This document shows, one piece after another, positions 1-7,483 of a stretch of 41,012 bases of DNA. The stretch comes from JAVBNO01 sp031551485 (GTDB taxonomy: Bacteria; Bacillota; Clostridia; Oscillospirales; Ruminococcaceae): contig JAVBNO010000045.1 in NCBI GenBank assembly GCA_031551485.1, positions 1-41,012 of the forward strand, read 5' to 3'. The translations under genes and the position numbers were made by a program. The notes beneath the pieces were generated by a model, which ran no database searches, was not told the DNA's origin, and worked only from the letters and a program-made list of their open reading frames with translations. How positions within the stretch are numbered: the stretch's first letter is position 1; every line of letters begins with the position of its first letter.

Positions 1-473
1 AGGCGGGCGGTGGCGATCAGCGGAAAGCTGCACTCCAAAAACCGGCCGATGGTGTCGTCGGTCAGCACAACGTTGCAGTATTTGGTCTTGAGGTCGTTTT
101 CCAGCCAATAGGCGTAAAGGGCGTCCACTTCCTGTTTTTCACTTTCGGTGGATAATGTTTCACGAAACTGTTTGAGCTTGTTGAAAACGCAGTAGTGCCC
201 GACCCCGCCCACCGACGTGACGCAGCCAAAGCCGATGGGAAGAAAATCCAGCCGCCCGATGATGCGGTCCTCCGGCTCAATTTCCCGAAAAAGGGTGGGA
301 TATAAAACGCTTAAGCACTCCACCTCCCGAATTTCACGGGGGGCGTTTTCCAGCTCCTTGTGTTTTTGGGTGTAATCCTTCATGATCTGCAATTGAACCT
401 TGGGTGGCTTTTGGCAGGGCAGCTTGATGCTGACCTCTACGTTTTGCGCGCCATCCACATTAAATTTGGCCAT
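1..473 (-). CDS. pyruvate formate-lyase/glycyl-radical-enzyme-like protein, N-terminal part (runs off window)
   Basis: An open frame begins at the ATG at 473, behind a strong AGGAGAGGAGG site, and is still open at base 1, so about 157 N-terminal residues are visible. The stretch FREIEPEDRIIGR near residue 63, then a Gly-rich segment (IGFGCVTSVGGVGHYC) and a closing FPLIATARL, resembles the N-terminus of pyruvate formate-lyase-type glycyl radical enzymes and their relatives. The catalytic Cys and the glycyl-radical motif would lie outside the window, so radical chemistry cannot be confirmed. It lies downstream of nanE on the same strand, but a terminator hairpin separates them. It could be a non-radical PFL-like protein; family assignment is moderate, substrate unknown. 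Confidence 0.55.
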   Translation of the reverse strand, partial: MAKFNVDGAQNVEVSIKLPCQKPPKVQLQIMKDYTQKHKELENAPREIREVECLSVLYPTLFREIEPEDRIIGRLDFLPIGFGCVTSVGGVGHYCVFNKLKQFRETLSTESEKQEVDALYAYWLENDLKTKYCNVVLTDDTIGRFLECSFPLIATAR

Positions 474-529
474 GTAAAGACCTCCTCTCCTGCATTACTG
501 CAATGTGTTGTAAAAATGATGGAAGGATA

Positions 530-563
530 ATAAAGAAAGAAAAGGCTGCGGAAAGCCGCAGCC
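530..563 (-). terminator. rho-independent terminator after nanE
   Basis: Perfect 8-bp stem GGCTGCGG/CCGCAGCC (544-551 with 556-563) with a 4-nt loop, followed on the minus strand by TTTTCTTTCTTT. It lies just past the nanE stop and before the PFL-like gene, so that gene depends on read-through or on its own promoter, which I could not identify. Confidence 0.8.
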
Positions 564-572
564 GGAAAAAAC

Positions 573-1319
573 TTAGTGGGCTTTCTTTTCGGCATCGCGC
601 CAGTTGTTTTGGTAACCGGATAAAAGGTCTACAAACCGCTTGGTAATCAGATGGGGCCGGGTAATGGCACTGCCCACCACAACGGAATGGGCGCCCAGAT
701 AAAGGCATTTCATCGCGTCTTCAGGGGTGTAAATATGCCCCTCCATGATAATATATGTGTCGTTGCCAAAGTCGCGGCACATCCGGGCAAATTCACGCAG
801 GTCGGGCTGTTCAATATGGCAGGTCTCTTTGGTGTAACCGTAAAGGGTTGGCCCTACAATGTCGGCACCCAGCGCGGTGGCCCGTTTTGCCTCTTCATAA
901 GTCGAGACATCGGCAAAAAACATGGCGTCGGGAAATTCCTTTTGGGCAATGGGCAGCAGTTCCCAGGCGGGCTTGCCGTTTACGATTTGGTTGGTGCAGT
1001 CCAGCGCAATGATGTCGGCGCCGGCTTCGTACACCTGGCGGACGGCATCCAGCGTGGGGGTGATAAAGACGTCGGTGCCTTCGCTCCAAATTTTATAAAG
1101 GCCGATAAGCGGCAAATCCACCGCCGCTTTAATCGCTCTGATTTGGTCGGGCGCGTTGGCGCGAATGCCTACGGCGCCGCCCCATTTGGCTGCTTTGGCC
1201 ATTTTCACCACGAAATCCTCGGAATACACAGGGTCATCCCACTGCACCTGGCAGGATACGATCAGCCCCTGGCGAAAACTCTCCAATACCGCTTTCTTTT
1301 TGGGATCATTCGTCTTCAA
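573..1319 (-). CDS. nanE: N-acetylmannosamine-6-phosphate 2-epimerase
   Basis: A 248-residue (beta/alpha)8 protein matching the NanE family, which interconverts ManNAc-6-P and GlcNAc-6-P in cytoplasmic amino-sugar catabolism. Visible landmarks are QGLIVSCQ at 17-24, the Lys of LIGLYK (K76), ALDCTN near 105-110 and the Glu of IIMEGHI (E193); the Lys and Glu fit the catalytic pair of the family. I chose the TTG at 1319 because GTGGAGG lies 8 nt upstream. A longer frame could begin with a GTG at 1352, but a near-consensus promoter puts the transcript start at about 1350, which excludes it. The gene has its own promoter and a palindromic operator and ends at a terminator. Neither nanA nor nagA/nagB is in the window, so a full sialic-acid pathway is not shown. 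Confidence 0.9.
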   Translation of the reverse strand: MKTNDPKKKAVLESFRQGLIVSCQVQWDDPVYSEDFVVKMAKAAKWGGAVGIRANAPDQIRAIKAAVDLPLIGLYKIWSEGTDVFITPTLDAVRQVYEAGADIIALDCTNQIVNGKPAWELLPIAQKEFPDAMFFADVSTYEEAKRATALGADIVGPTLYGYTKETCHIEQPDLREFARMCRDFGNDTYIIMEGHIYTPEDAMKCLYLGAHSVVVGSAITRPHLITKRFVDLLSGYQNNWRDAEKKAH

Positions 1320-1356
1320 AAAAACACGCCTCCACCTATACTTTTTCTTCACTTAA

Positions 1357-1385
1357 AGTATAGCAGAAGCGTGCGCCATTTTCAA
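1357..1385 (-). promoter_or_regulatory. sigma-A-type promoter of nanE
   Basis: TTGAAA (1380-1385), a 17-bp spacer and TATACT (1357-1362), read on the minus strand. The predicted start near 1350 leaves a leader of about 30 nt holding the GTGGAGG site and supports the TTG start of nanE. Confidence 0.8.
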
Positions 1386-1413
1386 TCATATTTTTTCTTT
1401 TTCGTGCAAATCG

Positions 1414-1432
1414 GTGCATTTCACAAATGCAC
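1414..1432. promoter_or_regulatory. palindromic operator upstream of the nanE promoter
   Basis: Perfect inverted repeat GTGCATTT-CAC-AAATGCAC (8 + 3 + 8), about 30 bp upstream of the -35 box. A further half-site-like GTGCAAAT lies at 1404-1411. The position suits a regulator site. The DeoR protein encoded immediately upstream is the obvious candidate binder, but this is inference. Confidence 0.6.
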
Positions 1433-1468
1433 ACTGAAATTGTAGACAACGGATATACAGTTTGATGG

Positions 1469-2266
1469 TTAGACAAGCTCAAACTGCCCCGGCAAATCTT
1501 GAAGTGTGCCGGGTTTGTCACAAAAGATTTTGTCAAACTCTTCAAAAGCGGCAAAACTGTAAAAACCGGTTTTGGAAAATTTGGTGTGATCGGCCAACAA
1601 ATAACTTTGGCGGGCGTGCTTCATGGCAATCCGTTTCATGTTGGCGCTTTTCAGCTCCACGGTGTAGGCCTTTTGAATGTCCAGCGACAAACCAAAACAG
1701 CCGATGAATGCGTGATCAAACTGAAATTTTTCCAACATCTCTTCCGCAGCCAACCCCAAAAACATGTTATAGTGGGGCAGATATTGGCCGCCGATCATGT
1801 AAATTTCAGCAACGGGGTTTTTAATGCTCTTGAGAAACAGGGTGCTGTAGGTCACAAGGCGAATGTTTTTCTGCATCAGCAATTCGGCCATGGGCGCAAT
1901 GCTGGTGCCGGCATCCAAAAAGACGCAGTCGCCATCTTTCACCAGGCGGGCGGCATGGCTGGCCACCAGCAATTTTTCGGCGTGGTTCAGCGTGCCCTTT
2001 TCGCTCATGGTAAGCTCGGCGCTTTCCAACGCTTCGTCTTCGCCGCTATTCAGGGTGGCGCCCCCTTGCACCCGCCGCAATTTGCCTTTTTGCTCCAGCT
2101 TTTCAAAGTCGCGGCGCACGGTGGTCTCGGAAATATTCAGTTCCCGGGCCACATCTTTGATGTTGATAACGCCTTTGTCGTTAATGCGCTTTAAAATGTA
2201 CAAATTTCGTTCGGAGGCAATCATAACCGTCAGCGGGGAGCCTGCGGCGATACAGCGCCGAAGCAT
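1469..2266 (-). CDS. DeoR/GlpR-family transcriptional regulator
   Basis: A 265-residue regulator. An N-terminal DeoR helix-turn-helix (about residues 15-70, with ISETTVRRDFEKLEQKGKLRRVQGGA) precedes a DeoRC sugar-phosphate sensor domain with the FLDAGTS and MIGG motifs and a DHTKF segment near the C-terminus. Members are usually repressors released by a phosphorylated sugar. The ATG at 2266 is chosen for its AGGGGAG site 5-6 nt upstream; a TTG lies eight codons before it, and an ATG at 2224 also fits the family but lacks a good site. It is the last gene of the transporter operon, 36 nt after the ROK kinase gene, and lies just before the nanE operator. Confidence 0.9.
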   Translation of the reverse strand: MLRRCIAAGSPLTVMIASERNLYILKRINDKGVINIKDVARELNISETTVRRDFEKLEQKGKLRRVQGGATLNSGEDEALESAELTMSEKGTLNHAEKLLVASHAARLVKDGDCVFLDAGTSIAPMAELLMQKNIRLVTYSTLFLKSIKNPVAEIYMIGGQYLPHYNMFLGLAAEEMLEKFQFDHAFIGCFGLSLDIQKAYTVELKSANMKRIAMKHARQSYLLADHTKFSKTGFYSFAAFEEFDKIFCDKPGTLQDLPGQFELV

Positions 2267-2302
2267 TCCAGCTCCCCTACCCTTTCTCAAGTCTCAAAAA
2301 AA

Positions 2303-3265
2303 TTATAATGCGGTTTGTGTTTCCAAAACAGCCGCGCCAATAATGCCGGCCTCGTTGCCCAACGCCGCTTTCAAAATGGCGGGCGGCTCTTTTACGCCGG
2401 CGCCATACATCGTTTCGGCCACAATTTTACGCACGGGCACCAAAAGGTTTTCGCCTTCGTTGCTGACCCCGCCGCCCAAAATGACGGCGTTGGGGCTAAA
2501 GATGCTGACAAAACTGCTGATGCCGTTGGCGAGGTAGTAAATATACCGGTCCACCACTTTTTGGCCCGAGGCATCCCCCTGTTTGGCGGCGGTAAAGGCA
2601 GTGCGACCGTTCACTTTATCAATGTTGTTTTCGCAAAGCGCGCGCATCAGCGTGTGTGGGTCGGCGGCAATGGCTTCAATGGTTTCGCGAATCAGCCCGG
2701 TGACCGAGGCATAAGCCTCCAGGCAGCCGTTGCGCCCGCAGGTGCAGGGAAAACCGTCCAGCACCAGCGTCGAATGGCCTAGTTCACTGCCGTAATGGTC
2801 GCCGCCGTTAAAAATTTGGCCGTTCATAATGACGCCACCGCCCACGCCCGTGCCCAAGGTGAGCAGCAAAACGCAGTCATAGCCTTTGGCGGCACCGGCC
2901 AGCGCTTCGCCCAGCGCGGCGCAGTCGGCATCGTTGGCGATAAAAACGGGAATGTCGATATGCTTTTTGAATTCGCCGATGACGTCGGTATCCCACCAAC
3001 CCAAATTGTTGGCAAAAATCACATTGCGTGTCACCGGGTTAATCGAGCTGGGCACCCCAAGGCCGATGCTGTCAAAGTCTTTCAGCGTCAGTTTGGCTTC
3101 GGCAATGACAGCCAAAGCGGCGTCGGCCATGTCTTTCATAATATCGGCAAAAGGACGATCCGCCAAAGTGGGCCGTTTGTGCTGGGCAATAAAATGGTAA
3201 TGCTCATCGATAATGCCTGCCGCGATATTGGTACCGCCCAGGTCAATGCCCAAATAATACTTCAT
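2303..3265 (-). CDS. ROK-family sugar kinase (glucokinase or ManNAc kinase type)
   Basis: A 320-residue ROK kinase. It shows the N-terminal phosphate-binding motif DLGGTNIAAG (8-17), the catalytic Asp in NDAD (D112), the second phosphate loop LGTGVGGG (137-144), ELGH (161-164) and the zinc motif CTCGRNGC (C174, C176, C181). The start follows GCGGAGGAACATAT. The family phosphorylates glucose, ManNAc, GlcNAc, allose or similar sugars with ATP in the cytoplasm, and specificity cannot be read from these motifs. The nearby nanE makes N-acetylmannosamine kinase plausible, but a role on the sugar imported by this operon is equally possible. Confidence 0.9.
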   Translation of the reverse strand: MKYYLGIDLGGTNIAAGIIDEHYHFIAQHKRPTLADRPFADIMKDMADAALAVIAEAKLTLKDFDSIGLGVPSSINPVTRNVIFANNLGWWDTDVIGEFKKHIDIPVFIANDADCAALGEALAGAAKGYDCVLLLTLGTGVGGGVIMNGQIFNGGDHYGSELGHSTLVLDGFPCTCGRNGCLEAYASVTGLIRETIEAIAADPHTLMRALCENNIDKVNGRTAFTAAKQGDASGQKVVDRYIYYLANGISSFVSIFSPNAVILGGGVSNEGENLLVPVRKIVAETMYGAGVKEPPAILKAALGNEAGIIGAAVLETQTAL

Positions 3266-3337
3266 ATATGTTCCTCCGCAAGCAGCTGCACTTTATCCAA
3301 CTGACTTCATAAAATTAAACAATATTACCAGTATAAG

Positions 3338-4240
3338 CTAAATGTGCGCTGCTCGCAAGACCCCGTCCACGAAACCTTTGGCCCGGGCGATGTCGCCCTC
3401 GTCCAAGTGCTCAATAATCAACGGAATATTGGGGTGATGCGCGGCCAACAGCTCCAAATACAAAGGATAGTTGAGAACGCCCAACCCCGCCGCCGGCAGT
3501 TCGACCCCGCCGGAACCACGGAAAGTGTGGGATTCGTCGGCGTCAATGTCCGCGTGTTTTTCCGACACATCGGTGGCGCGTCTGCAGTCCTTGGCGTGGG
3601 CAATTTTCATATAGGGGGACATTTTGGCAAAAATCTCCCGAAGGGTTTCGTCCACGTTTTCAATGTTGCCGTCGTTAAAGTAATTGGTGGGGTCGCAGAT
3701 CAGGCCAATGTTGGGAGAATTGACATCTTTAAAAAGACGCTCCAGTTGGGCCACCGTGCCAATGACATTGTTGACGTAATTTTCCACCACAAAGGTTACG
3801 CCGATCGATTCGCCGTAGGCCACAATGTCTTTGATGATGGCAAGCGTCTCCTGATATGCTTCCTCAGTGGCGTTTTTGTCGTGCCACACCCAGTCGCTTT
3901 CCGGGTTATAAGTGCCCGTTTCGCTGGCCACATAGGGGCAGCCCAGCTCTTTGGCAAAAGCCATCATCGACTTAAGGTAGTCGATGTTTTGCTGCCGCTT
4001 GACCGGGTCGGGATGAACAAAGTTGGTGTAAGCCGAAACGGTGACGACAGGCAGGTTGGCATCGCGGAATTTTTCGCAAATCATCCGGGCTTTTTCCCGG
4101 GTCAGCTCGCCTTTGGCGGCGTCGCAGTCTTTAAAAGAGACATCCAGCTGCACGCAGGAAAAACCCCCTGCCTGAATTCTCCGAATGGTTTCGTCAATGG
4201 TGTAAGGGTAATAACCGGTAAAAATGCCGACGCTGAGCAT
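3338..4240 (-). CDS. sugar phosphate isomerase/epimerase-like TIM-barrel protein
   Basis: A 300-residue protein of the xylose-isomerase-like TIM-barrel superfamily (AP_endonuc_2 fold). Metal-ligand positions expected for the fold are visible: FVVENYVNN (Glu), GLICDPTNYF (Asp), MKIAHAKDC (His/Asp) and a C-terminal LIIEHLDEGDI (Glu). I took the ATG at 4240, preceded by GAAGGAGGG, rather than an in-frame start 48 nt upstream. Relatives include IolE/IolI-type inosose enzymes, tagatose/allulose epimerases and 3-keto-sugar processing enzymes. It follows a Gfo/Idh/MocA gene, a pairing typical of oxidise-then-isomerise or oxidise-then-eliminate sugar routes. Exact reaction unknown. Confidence 0.85.
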   Translation of the reverse strand: MLSVGIFTGYYPYTIDETIRRIQAGGFSCVQLDVSFKDCDAAKGELTREKARMICEKFRDANLPVVTVSAYTNFVHPDPVKRQQNIDYLKSMMAFAKELGCPYVASETGTYNPESDWVWHDKNATEEAYQETLAIIKDIVAYGESIGVTFVVENYVNNVIGTVAQLERLFKDVNSPNIGLICDPTNYFNDGNIENVDETLREIFAKMSPYMKIAHAKDCRRATDVSEKHADIDADESHTFRGSGGVELPAAGLGVLNYPLYLELLAAHHPNIPLIIEHLDEGDIARAKGFVDGVLRAAHI

Positions 4241-4291
4241 AGATAACCCTCCTTCAATCTCGGCGCCCGACGGACGCCGGCAAACCATATC

Positions 4292-5392
4292 TTACAGCAT
4301 TTCTTGCAAGGTGACGGTGCGTTTCTCCCGAATCGATTGATAACAGGCCTCCACGCAGGCAATGGTATTAATGTTGTCCACGGCGCTGATCTCCGGGGTC
4401 GTTTTGCTTTCCACTGCGCAAAGCAGGCTGGCCATGGTGCCTTTAAAGGCGTCGGGGAACCACACATCGGTCCAGGTGGGCTCAATCCACTGGTTGGGAT
4501 ATTGTTTGCAGGTGAATTTCAGGGTGCTGGGCTGGCGCGCGGGATACATCGGCCAGCCGATGGTGCCGGTGGCCATACCCTCCAGGCCCTCCACCCGCCA
4601 TTTGATGTAGATGTCTTTTTCGCAGGGGTCGTTGGGCCAGGCCCACACATCGTCCAGGCTGGTGGCCATAAAGCCGTTTTCGTACTTGTATGTATATTGG
4701 GTAATGCCGTCCACATGGGGGAATTTGCTGCGGGGGTCGGTGCGGCAGACGGCGGTAATATCCTCGGGGTCGCCAAACAGATAGCGGAAGATGTCAATGT
4801 GGTGGATGCCCATACCGAAAAGCTCCAGCTTGTCGTACTTCTTAAGGAACTCCTGCCAATGGGGGATCGCCCGCATTTCAATGGTGCCCAGCACCGGTTC
4901 GCCCAGCAGCCCCGCGTCCAAAATATACTTAAGGGCGCGCATCGACTGGTCATAGCGCATATTGGAGTTAACCGCAATGGGAATGCCGGCCTCCTGCCCC
5001 AGACGGGCAATTTCTCTGGCGTCGGCAATGGACATGGCAATGGGCTTTTGACAGTGAATGCCGACAATGTTCTTGCGCTTCACAGCCTCTCGCACCACAT
5101 CCAGCTGAAGGTGAGGGGGAATGGCAATGTCTAAAATCTCAATTGTTTCATCCGCCAGCATTTCCTGCCAGCTGTCGTATACTTTGGAAAGGCCGAATTT
5201 GTCGGCCACCGCCCGGCTTTCCTCCCGGGACAAAGAGGTAATGGCGACGGGGTTAAAGCCCATCTCCTGATAAGCCACCAGGTGGCAGTCCCGCATGATG
5301 AAACCGGCCCCGATACAGCCAATCCGGTAATCTTTCCGATTGGGAACAGGAGGCCGCGTTGCCGCAATAATGTTTTGAATCAGTTCTTGCAT
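4292..5392 (-). CDS. Gfo/Idh/MocA-family oxidoreductase (first of three)
   Basis: A 366-residue NAD(P)-dependent dehydrogenase-like protein. The Rossmann motif GCIGAGFIMRDCHL begins near residue 25. The usual EKP catalytic-lysine motif appears here as HCQKPIAM, with Gln replacing Glu but Lys kept. The C-terminal Gfo_Idh_MocA substrate domain contains MGIHHIDIFRYLFG, with the His-Asp pair expected at the active site. The start follows GTGAGGATTTGCT. It lies between the permease and the TIM-barrel gene in the transporter operon, suggesting that the imported sugar is oxidised soon after entry. Substrate unknown. Confidence 0.88.
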   Translation of the reverse strand: MQELIQNIIAATRPPVPNRKDYRIGCIGAGFIMRDCHLVAYQEMGFNPVAITSLSREESRAVADKFGLSKVYDSWQEMLADETIEILDIAIPPHLQLDVVREAVKRKNIVGIHCQKPIAMSIADAREIARLGQEAGIPIAVNSNMRYDQSMRALKYILDAGLLGEPVLGTIEMRAIPHWQEFLKKYDKLELFGMGIHHIDIFRYLFGDPEDITAVCRTDPRSKFPHVDGITQYTYKYENGFMATSLDDVWAWPNDPCEKDIYIKWRVEGLEGMATGTIGWPMYPARQPSTLKFTCKQYPNQWIEPTWTDVWFPDAFKGTMASLLCAVESKTTPEISAVDNINTIACVEACYQSIREKRTVTLQEML

Positions 5393-5457
5393 AGCAAATC
5401 CTCACTTTCTTTACAATGGCGTAATGAAGGGCAAACCGCCCGCCATTCATGTCTATG

Positions 5458-6444
5458 CTATTGCCGCACGGCTTTTTGCCGGTTGTAAGCCACAAGCAGC
5501 ATAATCAGCACAATGCCGGTAATCAGGTCGCGCAGCGCCTGGGGCAAATCCAGCACTGCCAAAAAGTTGGACAGTACAATCATTAAAAGGGCGCCTGCCG
5601 CCGTGCCGATGTAGGAACCTTTGCCCCCCACCAGCAAAGTGCCGCCTACCACCACCGAAACAATGGAGTTGATGGTATAACCGTCGAAGGACTGGCACAT
5701 GACAAAGTTCATATAGCCGGCGCCCAGCCAGCCGGCCGCCCCCGACAAAAGGCCCGCCAGGGTATAGTTAAGCATTTTAACCTTCACCGTCTTAACGCCG
5801 GTCAGATAGGCGGCCCGTTCGTTGTTGCCGCTTAAAAACAGCTGCTGGCCGAAAGTAGAGCGGTTCAGGGCGTAAAACACGACGGCAAAAATGACAAGGG
5901 CGTAAAAGATGCTGGAAGGCACCACCCCGAACATCCGCTCGTTGACAGTGGCCGAAAACCACTTGGAGGCGGTGCCGGTAGGTTTGCCGTTGGTGAAGAC
6001 ATATTGAAGCCGGGTAACCACGTTGGAGACGCAAAGAGTGACGATCATGGGCGGCAGCCCGATTTTGGCGGCGCCCACGCCGTTCACAAAGCCCACGGCC
6101 GCGCCGATCAGCAAAGAGAACAGCAGGGTGATGAAGAAATACCCCACATCCTCCCGGGAGCGCATGGTGCCCACGGTGACAAGGGCTGTCATCGACATAA
6201 TGGCGCCCACCGACATATCGATGCCGCCGGAGATGACCACCAGCGTTTGGCCGGCGGAGGCGATGGTAAGCATGATGGTCAGCGACAAAATGGTGCCGAA
6301 AGCGTTGGGGTTAAGGGACTTGGCGTTGATCGCCACATTCAAAGCGAACAGCAGCACCGAAATGACAAGCGCCATGCCGATCTGATTGTTTTTGGCGAAG
6401 GAGGAAAGCCGGGTTCCCCCCGCAAGCGGGCTGACACTATTCAT
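5458..6444 (-). CDS. sugar ABC transporter permease, RbsC/CUT2 type (second permease)
   Basis: A 328-residue hydrophobic BPD_transp_2-family permease with about eight to ten predicted membrane segments. Family hallmarks are GQTLVVISGGIDMSVGAIM and the C-terminal VVVGGTLLVGGKGSYIGTAAG segment. It starts inside the end of the preceding permease gene (8-nt overlap) and has its own AAAGGAGGGG site. Two different permeases in tandem suggest a heterodimeric channel as in the YtfT-YjfF or LsrC-LsrD systems. Confidence 0.92.
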   Translation of the reverse strand: MNSVSPLAGGTRLSSFAKNNQIGMALVISVLLFALNVAINAKSLNPNAFGTILSLTIMLTIASAGQTLVVISGGIDMSVGAIMSMTALVTVGTMRSREDVGYFFITLLFSLLIGAAVGFVNGVGAAKIGLPPMIVTLCVSNVVTRLQYVFTNGKPTGTASKWFSATVNERMFGVVPSSIFYALVIFAVVFYALNRSTFGQQLFLSGNNERAAYLTGVKTVKVKMLNYTLAGLLSGAAGWLGAGYMNFVMCQSFDGYTINSIVSVVVGGTLLVGGKGSYIGTAAGALLMIVLSNFLAVLDLPQALRDLITGIVLIMLLVAYNRQKAVRQ

Positions 6445-7483
6445 GTTTGACCCCTCCTTTCACCTTATCAATTTGCGCTTTCAGGGCCAGACGCTGGGAC
6501 CGCATGGTGAAGACAGTGGCCACAAGCCCCAAAAGAATAATGCCGTCCGATACAAGGTTTTGCCAGTAAGAGTTGACCGAAAACCCGGGGATAACTTTGT
6601 AAAGGAGGCTGAAAATGCTGAACACCGTGTTCTGGATGAGCACCAAAAAACCGGAGCCAAAGACAGCGCAGGCCATTGTGCCCCATCCCCCCGCCAGGCT
6701 GATACCGCCCAAAATGCAGGCGCTGATGCTTTTCAGGCCGTAAGGGCTGCCGGTAATCGGGTTGCCGGAGGTGGTCATGGCGGTGAAGCACAGCCCGGCA
6801 ATGCCGGTAAAAATGCCGGCAATGACATAGACTTTCACTTTGACGGCGGCAGTGTTAATGCCGTTGGCAAAGGCGTTGCGCTCGTTGCCGCCCACGGCGT
6901 ACACGTATTTAATCAGCTTTGTTTGCTTTAAGTAAAGCCAAAAACCAATCATCACCAAAAGGATGATGGCGGTCATGGGGATAAATCCGAAAATTTTGTA
7001 TTCATATGTCTGGTAAATGGCCGCGGGAATACTGCCCTGGGGTTTGGGCATGATCAACAGGTTAATGCCCGAAACAATGGAGATCATGCCAAAGCCGACC
7101 AACAAGGGGGGAATGCGGAAATACGATACAATCAGCCCGTTGACGGTGGAGATGAGCACCACAGCCAAGAACGCCAAAATCCAGCTGATCCAAAGGGGAA
7201 AGCCCAACTGCTGCGGCAGCATAATGGCAATGACGTTGGCCAGCGACATCTGTACACCAATGGAAATATCGATAACGCCCAGCAGCATCAGCAGCGCCTG
7301 CCCCATGGTGATTAAGATGATGGGAATGTTTTTGGCGAACAAAATGGAAATGTTGTTAACAGTAAAAAATTTGGCGGGCGTTTGGACAATGACATTGAGA
7401 ATCAGCACCGCCATAAACAAAATAAAACCGGTAAAGGCGGGGGAACGCTGGAAATGGGCATACATGTCCTTCCATTTTTTCAT
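6437..7483 (-). CDS. sugar ABC transporter permease, RbsC/CUT2 type (first permease)
   Basis: A 348-residue multi-spanning BPD_transp_2 permease. The motif MGQALLMLLGVIDISIGVQM matches the conserved cytoplasmic/TM junction of ribose-type permeases, and ILGGISLAGGWGT is the second conserved stretch. Its ATG overlaps the ATPase stop by 4 nt (ATGA), so translational coupling is likely. It should form the membrane channel with the downstream permease. Confidence 0.92.
   Translation of the reverse strand: MKKWKDMYAHFQRSPAFTGFILFMAVLILNVIVQTPAKFFTVNNISILFAKNIPIILITMGQALLMLLGVIDISIGVQMSLANVIAIMLPQQLGFPLWISWILAFLAVVLISTVNGLIVSYFRIPPLLVGFGMISIVSGINLLIMPKPQGSIPAAIYQTYEYKIFGFIPMTAIILLVMIGFWLYLKQTKLIKYVYAVGGNERNAFANGINTAAVKVKVYVIAGIFTGIAGLCFTAMTTSGNPITGSPYGLKSISACILGGISLAGGWGTMACAVFGSGFLVLIQNTVFSIFSLLYKVIPGFSVNSYWQNLVSDGIILLGLVATVFTMRSQRLALKAQIDKVKGGVKHE

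Noticed and set aside
651..1445. 264-aa plus-strand ORF opposite nanE
   Set aside because: Antisense shadow of a well-supported gene; composition and motifs belong to NanE on the other strand.
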